From: Bactrocera neohumeralis | Lineage: Eukaryota; Arthropoda; Insecta; Diptera; Tephritidae | NCBI RefSeq assembly: GCF_024586455.1 | Contig: NC_065922.1 | Coordinates: 18,534,089-18,598,088, forward strand | DNA length: 64,000 bases | Direction of reading: 5' to 3' | Part shown: piece after piece, positions 1 through 10,339 of the stretch | Numbering within the stretch: position 1 is the stretch's first letter | Layout: the number at the start of each line of letters is the position of its first letter | The notes under the pieces: generated by a model | Databases searched by the model: none | Told to the model about the DNA's origin: nothing | What the model saw: the letters and a program-made list of their open reading frames with translations, nothing else | Translations under genes and position numbers: made by a program

Positions 1-59
1 ACTTTTTTGGTTTTTGCAAGTTATTATGAGGAACACCTTCTAAGTTTTATAAAAATAAC

Positions 60-700
60 CAGAAGAAAAAACGTTCCATAGAAGCTGCAATACCCTTCAC
101 GAATAGAAAAATTCATACAAAAACTATAGATCTGACAGATTGTATAGCAGCCATATGTAATTGTTTTTCGATCCGAACAATACTTTCAGAGTTTACAAGG
201 TTACCTAGGATAAATTTCTTGAAGATATGACAAATGTAAAAGTTTACTACACAAAAATTTGATTTTCATCGGTCAGTTTGTATGACAGATACATATATAC
301 TATAGTAGTTCGTTCTAAATAATTTGGGCAAATAATTCATATCGAATTTCTTGAAGATATCTCTACAAATACAGAAGTTTTTCAAACAAGCACGTGATTT
401 TAATCGCCTCGTGTATATGGCTGCTATATGACATAGTGATCTGATCTCAACAATTTCATCGGCGATTGCATTATTGCTTAAGGTTGTAAGCCGTGCCAAA
501 TTTCGTGAAAATATCTCCACAAATGAAAAAGTTTTCTATACAAGCACTTCTTACGATCGTTCAGCTTGTATAACAGCTGCATCCTATACAAATCCGATAT
601 CGATGGCTCCAACAAATAAGTGGTTTTATGGAGAGAAAAACATGTGTGCAAAACTTCAAATCATTATCTTAAAAACTGAGGGACTACTCTGCATATGTAC
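60..700 (-). repeat. DINE-1/Helentron-like repeat, degenerate, with internal tandem units
   Basis: The tract repeats a motif set also found at 14880, 20667, 24179 and 26285: a 'tacccttcac' start, 'gtcagtttgtatgacag', 'ctatagt', and 'aaatttcttgaagatat' followed by 'aaatg.aaaag.tttt'. It runs in the reverse sense to the intact copy at 20667-21491. At least three diverged units of about 150 bp can be seen. It resembles the non-autonomous DINE-1/INE-1 (Helentron) elements of flies; that assignment is from family knowledge. It lies in the Fur2 intron upstream of the first visible exon. Confidence 0.5.
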
Positions 701-2599
701 AGATGGTATATGGTTAGACAAGCTACTGTCGGAAGAAAGTATAACAAATTGGTTGAAAAAGTTTATGAAAAGAAAAAATTAAAAACGATAAAAGCAAATA
801 TTTGCTTAATAGTTAGCTTAGATATTTTCCTCTGTCATTTCTGTCAGTTATAGGAAGCTCTCATAATACTCGTGAGCAAACAAAATGAAACATTAAACTT
901 AGAAAATGCAATTTTAGTCCAATTTAATTAGTAATTTATAAAAAAATTACATACCAAGGCAAGAAAAACGCATACTCCTAACCTATAAGAATTCTAAAAT
1001 CAAAGGAATTCACTAATAAGAAAAATCAAAATTTTTAGAAAATTATTATTTCATGAACCTCACATAGCACGGACTGCATAAAATCGCTGCTCCAACTATG
1101 TTACACCATCCCAATAGCTAGCAATTAAGATATTTTACGGGTATGTACACCTCGTAATACAAGTAATACAAACAATTTTCCTCGCTCCTCCGCAAAAGAA
1201 ATCGGAAAAAAATCGCATACCCTTTCGAAGGCATTAATAATGTGGCAAGCAGGGAAGATGCCACCGCAAAGCGCACGAAGCAGCGAGATAACAGCAGAGT
1301 ACCAAGTACAAATAAGAAACTTTAATATGAAATAAAACAACAAAACAACAACAAAACTTTTGCGCAATAACAGCAGAGCAAACAAGTCAATTTGTGTGAT
1401 GTTACGTATACGCCGCGACACACCATACAAATGCACTTATAACATAAGTATGTGAGTGTATAAGTGTGCTTGGATGCTGCGCTTGCACCCTTTGGCGCAT
1501 AACTGTTGATGACAACATTTGTGATGAGTTTCAGAACACCATTAAAGGTGTAGCGGCAGGAAGTGACAATGAAAAGGCATGCAAGAGTTGACACAAGTGC
1601 ATGGCATGCAAGGAAGGGTTGCGCGAGGAGTATATACATACATTATATATATTTTTTTTGATTTCTCATGTATGCAGTTTGGTGAAATAATTTGCTTTAA
1701 GGAATGTGAGGAAATAAATACAAAACTTTTCAAGGCAATTAAAAATAAAAAAGGTATCAAACTTATGATAAAAATGTTGTCTTTAAAAATGATTTCACGG
1801 CTGGTTAGTCGACTGATCTCTAAAAAATTTCAATTTAATTGCAACTGATCCCTCATGATGATTGCTTCAAAATACTAACATCTCTTCCATTATATAAAAT
1901 ATAAGAACGTACGCATTTCAGTGGCGAATTTTCCCGCCCGCATAATGCCAGTGACAGTTCCATTTGCATGCCAAACGAGCCAAACAAGTGAGGCAGACAA
2001 ACAGACATCAGCGCAGCCAGTCAGTTGGGCGGCTGCTGAGTAGGCCGCAGAGGTTTCAGCCTCAATATACCATACCCGACATACCCGACTGACCGTCCGA
2101 CCATACCCTGGCGATAATTTTTCCTTTTCGCTTGCTGCAATTGCAACAGCAGGACGATGTGGTCTGTAGGCGTTCCATTTAATGGGAAAGGCAGTGATAT
2201 AAAACAAAATAAAAAGGTCATTCGACAGGCTAATTGTAATGTTCTTGCATTCGCAACACGTTGCATTGCTCCAGACCTAGCTGCAGCCAACTTGGCTTGA
2301 TGACACGTGCATCGACTGGCAGAAGGCAGCTGTCAAAAGCAGCAAAGTGACAGAGCAGCAACGCTGAGCATTGAATGCTCAGAAAATGTTGATGATTACA
2401 AAGACTGTTGCAACGCATGCAATGTACACGTAGACTGTGTGGGGCATTCTTTTGTGATGGAGGTTGCAGAAAGTCAAATTTTCGTTTCGAAATCGAGAAA
2501 AAAAAGTGTTTGGATTTTTTCAAAATTTTGGAATACATGTGTTTCCTTTTAACGTCGTAGCAATGTGATACTTAAAACATAATTGTAGTTTTCCATACT
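701..2599. other. Upstream Fur2 intron, no gene seen
   Basis: A+T-rich non-coding DNA with a less A+T-rich patch at about 1900-2480. Open frames overlap on both strands, are short and lack family motifs, so I read them as chance. I see no transposon ends here. Confidence 0.5.
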
Positions 2600-3960
2600 G
2601 CCATCTGAACAAATTTGACTCGAAATGCCAAAAACCTCAAAAATGTCACCTATTTTAAAACAACTCTCTATTATCGCCTTCAAGGCTGAGGCTCATGCGT
2701 AAATTTGGTTTTTTAGGTGGATCCGTCCTAGTCAATTTTGATCATCAGTGTATTTCAATAAAATATAACAAGGATTTCTTTGCCTCATTATCATTTTCAA
2801 AAAACCAGCCAAAGTTTTTTATCAAAAGTTTTAAAACATAATAAAAATTATCATTCAAAAAACCAGATATACAAAATATAAAAAATTATTGAGTAAAAAG
2901 CAATTTTTTAAAATGAAAAGCTATTATTTTAAAAGTTTGGCAGTGTTGCCAGATATATTAATTTACAAAATATAAAATAATTATTGAATAAAATATTGGA
3001 CTGCAATTTAAAAATAAATGTGCGTGTTGATTAATACAAAAAAAAATTTCAGAGTTGCCACCTGACCAAATATAATTTTTATCAAAAATTTAATATTAAT
3101 AACATTACTTTGACTCACCTTTATGCTCAAAACACAAGTCAAAAGTTTTTTAAATAAAAAAATATTTAAGCCATAAAGCATTTAACAGTGTTGCCAGATA
3201 TATTAATTTACAAAGTACAATTAAATATTGCCATTGAATAAAATTGCGGACTGCAGATTAACAATAAATGTGCGTGTTGAAAAATAGAAAAAAAAATGTT
3301 TAAGGGTTGCCAACTGACCAGATACAAGTTTAATCGAAAATTTAATAATTTTTTGAAAAGATCGATAATCATTTTTTTTTTAATTTGGGAATATTGGTTA
3401 CTTAAAAAAGAGTTGCCACATAATTTAATAACTTCTGAATACAGTTTCTTTTAAAATGAAGAAGAAACATGAAAATGAAAGAAAAATTAAATTTAAAACA
3501 AAAAAATTAACAGGGTTGCCAGATATATAAATTTACAAAATATAAAATAAATATTGTCGTTGAATAAAATTTCGGATTGCAGATTAGCAATAAGTGTGCG
3601 TGTTGATCAGTACAAAAAATATTTTTTTTGGAGTTGCCACCTGACCAAACAAAATTTTAACGAAACTTTAATACTCTATGCTTTTGTGAAAAGATAGCTA
3701 TAATTATTATTTTTTAACACTTCGAGAATTTTGTTACTTTAAAAGCAGAGTTGCCACATACATATTTATTTTAGAAAAAAAGAAAAGAAAATAAGGCCGT
3801 TGATAAAAATTACCTAAACATTTCTGAATTCAGTTCTTTTTTTTAAATGAAGAAGAACCATCAAGCATATATTTTTTTTTTCTGAGTTGCCACTTAGTTT
3901 TTTATTATTTTTTAAATTTTTTGAAATTAGTACTATCAAAATTTACTATATAATAAAAAA
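2600..3960. repeat. Degenerate tandem array, unit about 250-330 bp
   Basis: A composite unit recurs in order. 'gttgccagatatat.aatttacaaa' starts at about 2945, 3190 and 3515. Each is followed by 'ttgaataaaat', by 'taaatgtgcgtgttga' or a close variant, then by 'gttgccacctgacca' or a variant at about 3054, 3306 and 3633. The spacings (245/325 and 252/327 bp) agree between the two anchors. Partial units flank the array: 'gagttgccacat' near 3410 and 3749, and 'gagttgccactt' near 3884. The units are A+T-rich and non-coding. This could be a satellite-like array or the internal repeats of an old mobile element. Confidence 0.75.
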
Positions 3961-5329
3961 ATTTAAATAATCTTAAATTTCGTCAGCCTGGAAGCATCCT
4001 CAAAGCAAACCATATAAACAAAGAATGCATCAACCATGTAAAGAACCCATTAAAACACCGCTGCAATATAAAAAACGGGGCAATTACCGTTTTCCCGACA
4101 ACAATTTGCATCTGTGACCAACTTCTTTGCACTGCATACAGAACGAAATTAAAAGCACGTTAAATTTGCGCAGAGTCGTCTGATTTAAATGAGTTTCGTA
4201 TGCAGATTCGTACAACGCACACACACACACAGGTATGTGACGCAATGTAAGCGATGCGTGTGGGCGGCCGTAAGATGGGCCATTGCTTCGTACAGGCCGT
4301 TGTGGCAATTCGCCTTTATGATTGCCATAAAATTGCGTGCACAGCAACAACAATGCGTACACTTTAAGCAGGCGGTCGCTGCCTTGCCTTGTTGCCACAC
4401 GTTTACATTGCGCCCATTCATTCTTGTTGCACTGCCAATTCATTTCATTCGTCAAATTACATTTTCCCATTCTCATTTGCAATTATGCTTGACCATTTCA
4501 CCATTTCATTTGAGTGATCAGCTTTTTGCCCTTTTCTTTCTGCTCTTCAGCTGTGGTTTTGAGCGTGTTTGCTTGAGCTCGTGTGTGTGTGTGTGTGTGT
4601 ACGCATGCAAACAAATACTTCTTGCTCTTTATAAGTTCGTTTGGTGTGGCATTTTCCGACACGTCAACTCATTTTACCTGCCATAATTATAATTTCATCT
4701 CATTTTCTCGGGATATTACTTACATGCGCCATTTATGTTGCCGTAGAAGCAGTGATTGCTTTCACGTTCCAACAGTTTAGTTTTAAACACCTTTAAAGTT
4801 TATTTTTGATATGGTGAGGTTATTAAACATGGTTTTTCCAATAATATCTATAAATTTTTGACAAAGTATTTTCATCGAAATTTCTAAATTTTTTTGATTT
4901 ATGCTTCATGCTTAAGTCCTTCTTCGATAGAGGTTGCTGGGGTTATTCAAAGCTACTAAACTTTTAAGAGTGTAGGCTCTCTCATTCATTTTACGGTTTC
5001 TTGCAATATCCCAAAATACATATATGTATTAATTGATCAGAAGATGCTAAGAATTTCCGAAATGAAATAATATTTAGATGTCTGCCTCTTCAAACTTAAT
5101 CAAAATGTTAAAAATGTGTCCTATACACAAATGAGCCCGTCTACTCAAGAATCTCGCTAAGAGTGGCTGGAATACAGCTTCTATTTTTCAGTTGACTTGA
5201 ATGAGAGTAAAGAATATTTTGAGAATACCAAAATAAGCCAGCTCCGATAAAAAGAAGATATATATTTTAAGTTAGTCTAAATGAATTGGATATATTGAGT
5301 TCCATGTTTCTAAATCACATTCCAGATGT
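3961..5329. other. Intronic DNA with (CA)n and (GT)n microsatellites
   Basis: Non-coding. A short (CA)n run lies at about 4217-4232 and a (GT)10 run at about 4581-4600. The piece from about 4080 to 4780 is less A+T-rich than its surroundings and stays open for 165 codons on the plus strand, but the translation has no domain signature and overlaps equally open minus-strand frames. I do not call it a gene. Confidence 0.5.
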
Positions 5330-5717
5330 GGTCTAAAGAATGTCGTAGTCAATCTTTAACACGTCATTCTCAAGCGTTGGCCATCTCTGTGACGTCATTG
5401 TGAAGAATTTTGCAAAAAGAGCCTACTTCTTTATAAGATCAAATTGACGCAAGAACAGAAGCCGCTTCACCACTTGAATTGTCGTATGTTCGTGAATTGT
5501 GCTGAGCAACAACATGAAAACGATTCGGATATTTTTGGCCCGAATTGGATGATATAGACTGGGAGAATATGTGGTTCCAACAGGACGGCGCCACAAGCCA
5601 CGCAGCGAATGTCACAAACGATTTATTGAAAACCAAGTGTTATCTCACGAAATGGCGCATTCAATTGGCCGCCTCTGTCGTGGATTTGACGCCGCTGGAC
5701 TATTTCCTATGGAACTA

Positions 5718-7027
5718 AGGACTGTATCGAAAAGAAACCGTTCACTTGAAACTCAATATTTCTCATCTTCATGAGATCACATTTGCTATTTGCTTGCAAG
5801 ATAGAGTTAGATAGCGAGATCAGTTCTACTTCTATTATTTTTTCTTTCTCCGTCATTTGTAATATCATTTTCGCAATGGCTCGAATCAAAGAGCACGAGC
5901 GTAGACAAATTGTGCACAATTACTGCACTGAAAAAAGGATTTCATACAGAAAGCTAGCAAAACGATTTAAAGTCAGTGTAGATGGTGTAAAAACATTATA
6001 ATAAAGTTCAATGAAACCTGTTCTCTTAAAGATGTATCAAAAAGTGGGCCAGAAAAAGGCCCTAGTGATCCAAATCTTGAAGCAAAGGTGCTGGCCTTAA
6101 TAAACCAAAACAAATCAATGTCTGTGCGCGATTTGGCGAAAAAAGCTAAAACCAGTGCTACTATGATTCAAAGAGCGAAGCAAAGAAATAATTTAAAAAC
6201 TTATAAAAAACAAAAGCTTCCCAAAAAAAGTCAACGACAAATAGAAATAGGGAAAGCAAGGCTACGAAAGTTGTACAAACCTTTGCTAAAAGGTTCTGCT
6301 GAGTGTGTTATAATGGACAATGAAACATATGTTAAAATGGACTCAAAAACATTACCAGGTGCCCAATTTTATACAAAACCAAAAGACGGTACTGTCGACC
6401 GGTCAGTGTCAACAACTAAAATAGAAAAATTTGGGGGGAAATACTCATCTAGTAGGCTATTTGCTCTTGCGGCCTTAAGATCACTCCATTTTTCACAATG
6501 GGTACTATATCGGTCGAAAATTATAAGAAGGAGTGTTTAAACCGTCGCCTATACCATTTTATAAAAAACACATCGTGTCAACATTATTTAGGTCCGATTT
6601 AGCCACAATGCACTACGCTCATTCCTATTTGTCTGTGTTGAAGGATAACAATGTCAATATTGTTAAAAAAGTGGAGAACCCTCCAAATGCTCCAGAACTT
6701 CGCCCGATAGAGAAGTATTGGGCAATTGTCAAACAGAACTTGGAAGAGGATCATCGAGTTGCCGAAAACGTTGACGAGTTTAAAAAAAAACTGGCTTAAA
6801 GCAATTCGAACCGTTACAAAAGAAAGTGTGCAAAATTTAATGAAGGGAATTAAACGAAAAATTCGGCATAAATTAAGTGAATATTTTTTTTTACTAGTTT
6901 TAATTGAAATTAGATAAAAACTCTTCTATTTGTTATTAAAACCAGCTACAAGCAAAATTTAGTAAAATCGTTACGTTACAGTTTTATTTTTGTATTGTGT
7001 GCAGTTTCTTTTACACGGTACAGTCCT
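5718..7027 (+). mobile_element. Nested Tc1/mariner element, DD37E-like, with TIRs and TA duplication
   Basis: The left terminal repeat begins AGGACTGTATCG; the right end, read in reverse complement, begins AGGACTGTACCG. After a small gap both continue AAAAGAAAC. TA flanks the element at 5716-5717 and 7028-7029, as expected for Tc1/mariner insertion. The element is 1310 bp, a normal size for the superfamily, and carries a broken transposase gene (5878-6800). It inserted into the coding region of an older transposase. Confidence 0.88.
5878..6800 (+). pseudogene. Broken transposase of the nested element (DD37E spacing)
   Basis: It starts MARIKEHERRQIVHNYC, an N-terminal DNA-binding segment (RKLAKRFKVS) that stops near 6000. 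Frames then continue with SVRDLAKKAKTS and IQRAKQRNNLKTYKKQKLPKKSQRQ from 6088, and with the first catalytic Asp in IMDNETYVKMD. The frame then shifts. The last part (6533-6799) has SDLATMHYAHS (second Asp) and ELRPIEKYW (Glu). Thirty-seven residues separate that Asp from the Glu, hence DD37E, rather than DD34D of mariner or DD34E of Tc1. At least one stop and two frameshifts break the gene. DD37E transposases are known from mosquitoes and other animals; this assignment rests on spacing alone. Confidence 0.8.
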
Positions 7028-7427
7028 TACGTCAAGTCTAGGACTATAGTCTATGATAACAAGCCAGCGTCGAATGATGAACTTCGTACGAATATCGAAC
7101 GTGAAATTGCACCAGTATCGGCCGATTTATGCTTGAAAACCGCTGAAAAATGGAAATATTTTCACTATTTGGCATAAATTCTTATCCAAGGCTATGTTGC
7201 AATCTTCGAAAGCTATAGCTGGTACATCAAAATCAAGAATAAGATTTTATTAAGTAGAATATATTTCCCCTTTTTTAAGTAGCCATAATTTCACTTGATG
7301 ACTGCTATATCAAACAACGTGGGTAAAGGGAAAGATACAGCAAAATGTTATCAGTTGGATGTAATTGTTTGCCGGTTAAATTTTGAGATTTTGTTATACA
7401 AGTGGTTAGCTTGAAAAATGCTCTTGT

Positions 7428-7478
7428 GAAGCATATTAACGCTCCGGTGCAGCCGAAGTTAACGTTTATTCTTGTTAA
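7428..7478 (+). repeat. DINE-1-like 3' end fragment
   Basis: 'gcatattaacgctccggtg', 'cagccgaagttaacgtt' and 'ttcttgtta' match the 3' end of the full copy that closes near 21491. No clear 5' part is visible. Confidence 0.6.
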
Positions 7479-7826
7479 GATCTAGAGTGGTTAGAAAAAC
7501 TTTTCATTCTAACACAAATGGTATTTGAAACTACTTCGACGTTAAGTTGATTTTGAAATTTTTTTTTTTGTAATTCCAGCAACATTTTATCTGAATAAAC
7601 AGGATTAATTTTAATGTACTACGAAATTATTATTTTGCCAATTTTCCAATATTATCTTCAATTAATTATATTAACAGATCAATATGACAATATCATTTAT
7701 AAACATATGTTTCAATATTCCTTTAAAAATACACGTGTTTTTAAAATATTAAAAAATTAACCTTAACTAACTTAACGACTTTTCTTCTCCACCTTTTCTT
7801 CTCTTCCTTTTCTTTCCAACGCACAG

Positions 7827-8103
7827 CCGAGTACTACGACAACAATCACTGTCATCCCTGTCACTCCACGTGCGAAACCTGCGATGGACCCACCGAAACG
7901 AATTGCCTCTCGTGCCCGCAAAGTCTACTCCTCCAATCGAGTCGTTGCGTCAGCAGCTGTGACGACGGCTTCTACATGGAGGCGGGCGTGTGCGCCAAGT
8001 GCCTGCACACCTGCACACAGTGCGTGTCACGCATGAACTGCACCGCCTGCGCCAAAGGATTGCAGCTGCAGAGCGGCGAGTGTCGCACAACCTGCGCTGA
8101 TGG
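7827..8103 (+). CDS. Fur2: Furin-like protease 2, cysteine-rich repeat exon (first visible exon)
   Basis: This exon of a kexin/furin-type proprotein convertase encodes part of the cysteine-rich region downstream of the catalytic and P domains, on the lumenal or extracellular side. It opens after a pyrimidine-rich acceptor ending GCACAG with two bases of a split codon, then 91 codons, and closes with two bases (GG) before GTAATT. The protein has 16 cysteines with furin-repeat spacing: CHPCHSTCETCDGP, then NCLSCP, SRCVSSC, then CAKCLHTCTQC and ECRTTC, covering about two repeats. The phase fits the exon at 9033. The catalytic Asp/His/Ser exons must lie left of the window. Naming is by recognition: Fur2 is the insect convertase with many such repeats plus a membrane anchor. 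A PACE4/PC5-like name is the alternative. Confidence 0.9.
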
Positions 8104-9032
8104 GTAATTAATGGGATTTGTCGGAGCGCTCATTAAAGGGCGCTCCATTTTGTAGCTGCGCTTGAGCAGCAGGCGTTGCTTGCTGTTGAGGACGGAGAGT
8201 TGGTGCGGCGTGGTATGACGGCAGTTGTAGGAAATGAGTGCGAAAGTAATTTTACGCTTGACTTTGATATTATAAAGGCGCCGAAGTTTGTTGCGATTAT
8301 TGCTTTTCGTCGATGGCGCTGACAAGCGTTGAGATTGCTTTTGACCGGCGTTTGCCTCATCCAAACGGGGTTTAAAAATTTATTGTGACTTCGAAAGTGT
8401 GACGTTAAAACTTTATGTTTTGCAGCAGATTTGTTAATGTGTTTTTGTTGTTGTTTTTTTTACATTTATTCCATAGCTGTTTTTATTTGCCGCGAGAAGT
8501 GGCAACACGGCGGAAGCGCTGCTGATTAACGATTCCGTGCACTTTTTGAACTGTTCAAATATTTAAAAGCAACAACAATACAGCAAGCTGAACAACTCAA
8601 AACTATAACAACAACAACAAAAATAGTTTGTAATAATAACAACATAACGATTGCGTCACCATTAAAAGTTCGCAAGTTGCAGCGCCGTTATGTCAATGTG
8701 CTAACAAGCAGCTGCAGCAACAACAACAACAATAACAAGACAACGCTAACTACCTACAAAACATAACGGTAGAGTGTAAAGAAAACTTAACGACAAGTTT
8801 TGCACATTTCCGAACTTCTTACTCATTTCGCTGCTCACCTGCTGAACTACGCTGCCGACGCCTGCTGCCCGCGCGCACTTCCCGCACAGCGCAAACTAAA
8901 AAATATTGCAATTTAAGATTATTTTTCAGCAAACACTCGTGCTAAAAGTTATATAAATTTTCTTTTTCTCTCTTCCCCGCCACACTTACTCTGCACTACA
9001 CACTCTTCCTGCACACACACACACACACACAG
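8104..9032 (+). other. Fur2 intron, 929 bp
   Basis: Bounded by GG|GTAATT and CACACAG|CTAC. It holds CAA-rich runs near 8570-8740 and ends in a (CA)10 repeat that abuts the acceptor. Reading through the donor from the previous exon meets an in-frame TAA at 8105-8107, so retaining this intron would end the protein at once. Confidence 0.85.
9012..9031 (+). repeat. (CA)10 microsatellite replacing the polypyrimidine tract
   Basis: Ten CA units run straight into the 3' splice site; the last A of the repeat is the A of the acceptor AG at 9031-9032. CT-rich sequence lies just upstream (about 8970-9010). Confidence 0.9.
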
Positions 9033-9232
9033 CTACTACAGCGACCGTGGCACCTGCGCCAAGTGTTACCTCAGCTGTCACACCTGCAGCGGACCGCGAC
9101 GCGACCAATGCGTTCAGTGTCCGTTAGGTTGGCAGCTGGCCGGCGGCGAGTGTCACCCGGAGTGTCCGGAGGGTTTCTACAAATCCGAGTTTGGCTGTCA
9201 GAAGTGTCATCATTATTGCAAAACTTGCAACG
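9033..9232 (+). CDS. Fur2: Furin-like protease 2, cysteine-rich repeat exon
   Basis: The exon completes the split Gly codon left by 8103, then encodes 66 residues with 12 cysteines: YYSDRGTCAKCYLSCHTCSG, CVQCP, GECHPEC, PEGFYKSEFGCQKC and HHYCKTCN. This is about one and a half furin-like repeats, with the GFY or YY plus C..C...C..C pattern of the family. The donor is AACG|GTAAGT, a strong fly donor, leaving one base. Phase and reading frame match both neighbours. The domain is lumenal. In vertebrate PC5/PACE4 such regions mediate surface tethering, which I do not assume here. Confidence 0.9.
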
Positions 9233-9424
9233 GTAAGTACGCCATTGGCCATTGGGGCGATTGTTGCAAAGCTGCTTAGCACCAGCTGGTCGCACGTGTC
9301 GCGCGCTGAGTGAATTGATTTGTTGAATTTCAATTTTTTATGCAGCCGCTGCACACATTACTTCATCTTTTTATGCATTCATTTCTTCTCTTTCACACTC
9401 TTTTCATAATTTTATGCCACTCAG
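9233..9424 (+). other. Fur2 intron, 192 bp
   Basis: Begins GTAAGT and ends in a TC-rich tract with CACTCAG. No other feature. Confidence 0.85.
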
Positions 9425-9703
9425 GCGCTGGACCACTCGCCTGCACTTCCTGCCCGCTACATTTCATGCTCGACGGCGGCCTGTGCATGGAGTGCCTGGG
9501 GTCACAGTATTACGACTCGCCCACGCAAACGTGCAAAACCTGTCATGACTCGTGCCGTTCCTGCTCCGGCCCCGGCCAATACTCGTGCAAAACGTGCGCT
9601 TTTCCATTGCATTTGGACCGTTTGAATAATCAATGTGTGCCCTGTTGTCCCACCGATGCGGCACCGGAGGATCAGTCATGCTGTCATTGTGATAAGGATA
9701 CCG
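9425..9703 (+). CDS. Fur2: Furin-like protease 2, cysteine-rich repeat exon
   Basis: Encodes 92 full codons plus split codons at both ends, with 16 cysteines. Seen in order: GPLACTSCP, GGLCMEC, QYYDSPTQTCKTCHDSCRSC, GQYSCKTC, NNQCVPCC and a closing SCCHCDKDTG. These are the last complete furin-like repeats and the degenerate end of the array. The acceptor is CACTCAG|GC and the donor ACCG|GTAAGT. The repeats end here and the next exon changes to a linker and membrane helix, so this exon marks the end of the lumenal cysteine-rich domain. Confidence 0.9.
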
Positions 9704-9877
9704 GTAAGTCCATGCAAAAGCACAAACACGCATGTGTGTAGGCGTACTCATTTTCAAAGCGTGCATTGTGTCGTGTGTGCTCACACATGATACACACATG
9801 TACCGTTATGAGTTCATTAATGCATAATGGCAGCAGCTCAGTCGTGTGTTTCTCATCGCAATTGTTTGATTTTGCAG
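9704..9877 (+). other. Fur2 intron, 174 bp
   Basis: Begins GTAAGT and ends TTTGATTTTGCAG. It contains CA/TG-rich stretches only. Confidence 0.85.
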
Positions 9878-10119
9878 GCGGCTGCATCAATGCCTCGCCG
9901 GCGGGCAAACGCCGCATCGCCGCCGCTGCTGAGCAACAACAATTCGGCAGCGCTTACAGTGGCGGTCTGTATGGTGGCTTTTTGGATGAGGATGCGTCCG
10001 GTAATGGTGGCAGTTTCTTTTCGCGTATGAGCTCACCGCTGACTGCAATTACCGCTGTTGCTGTGGCCGTCTGTCTGGCGATTGTCACTATTGTTGTGGT
10101 CGTTTTTGCTGTGCTGCAG
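9878..10119 (+). CDS. Fur2: Furin-like protease 2, juxtamembrane linker and transmembrane exon
   Basis: Starts by completing a Gly codon, then Cys and a linker that is basic at first (SPAGKRRIAA), then Gly/Ser/Asp-rich (SGGLYGG, GNGGSFFS). A hydrophobic helix of about 23 residues follows (ITAVAVAVCLAIVTIVVVVF). The exon ends exactly on a codon (CTG CAG|GTAAGT), phase 0. The protein is thus a type I membrane convertase, as reported for Fur2, with the cysteine-rich domain lumenal. GKRR could be a basic cleavage site near the membrane that would release the ectodomain; that is inference from motif and place only. The next coding exon lies 20.6 kb downstream. If the donor is skipped, the frame stays open for 34 more codons and stops at 10222-10224. 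Confidence 0.9.
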
Positions 10120-10339
10120 GTAAGTGGGGATTTCATTGCCTTTTGTGGGTTGTCTAATGTTGCAGTGGGACTAATTAATGTTAGACTTATTTGTTTTATT
10201 CAATTAAATAGTAGCATACACTAAGCTACTATATATTTAATATACCCCATTGTCAGCTCTGCACCCATATTCCCGGAGCTTATTAGCGAAAACCAACTAC
10301 ATATATAAGTGAGAAGTTTCAAGCGCCTGTATGATTATA

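Larger units (their letters stand above)
5330..7170 (+). pseudogene. Outer Tc1/mariner-superfamily transposase relic, split by a nested element
   Basis: The plus strand carries a DDE/D transposase relic. The piece at about 5520-5715 reads FWPELDD, then WFQQDGATSHAA (second catalytic Asp), then LTPLDYFLW (third catalytic residue). The piece from 7028 to about 7170 continues with YVKS, NKPAS, DELRTNIEREI and a final EKW-like end. The two halves are separated by a complete nested transposon (5718-7027). Upstream of about 5520 the frame is decayed and I can place no start codon. The WFQQDGAT..LTPLDYFLWGYVK signature belongs to a mariner-like family common in insect genomes. The element is inactive and sits in a Fur2 intron. 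Confidence 0.8.

Noticed and set aside
2600..3960. CRISPR-like array
   Set aside because: Units are about 250-330 bp, diverged and A+T-rich, without short exact repeats and unique spacers; the genome is eukaryotic.
4189..4686. 165-codon plus-strand open frame
   Set aside because: It includes (CA)n and (GT)n microsatellites, minus-strand frames of 132 and 78 codons overlap it, and its translation has no domain pattern.
7972..8364. 130-codon minus-strand frame over the first visible Fur2 exon
   Set aside because: It is the antisense of the cysteine-rich coding exon and its intron; the plus strand has matching splice phases and the furin-repeat pattern.
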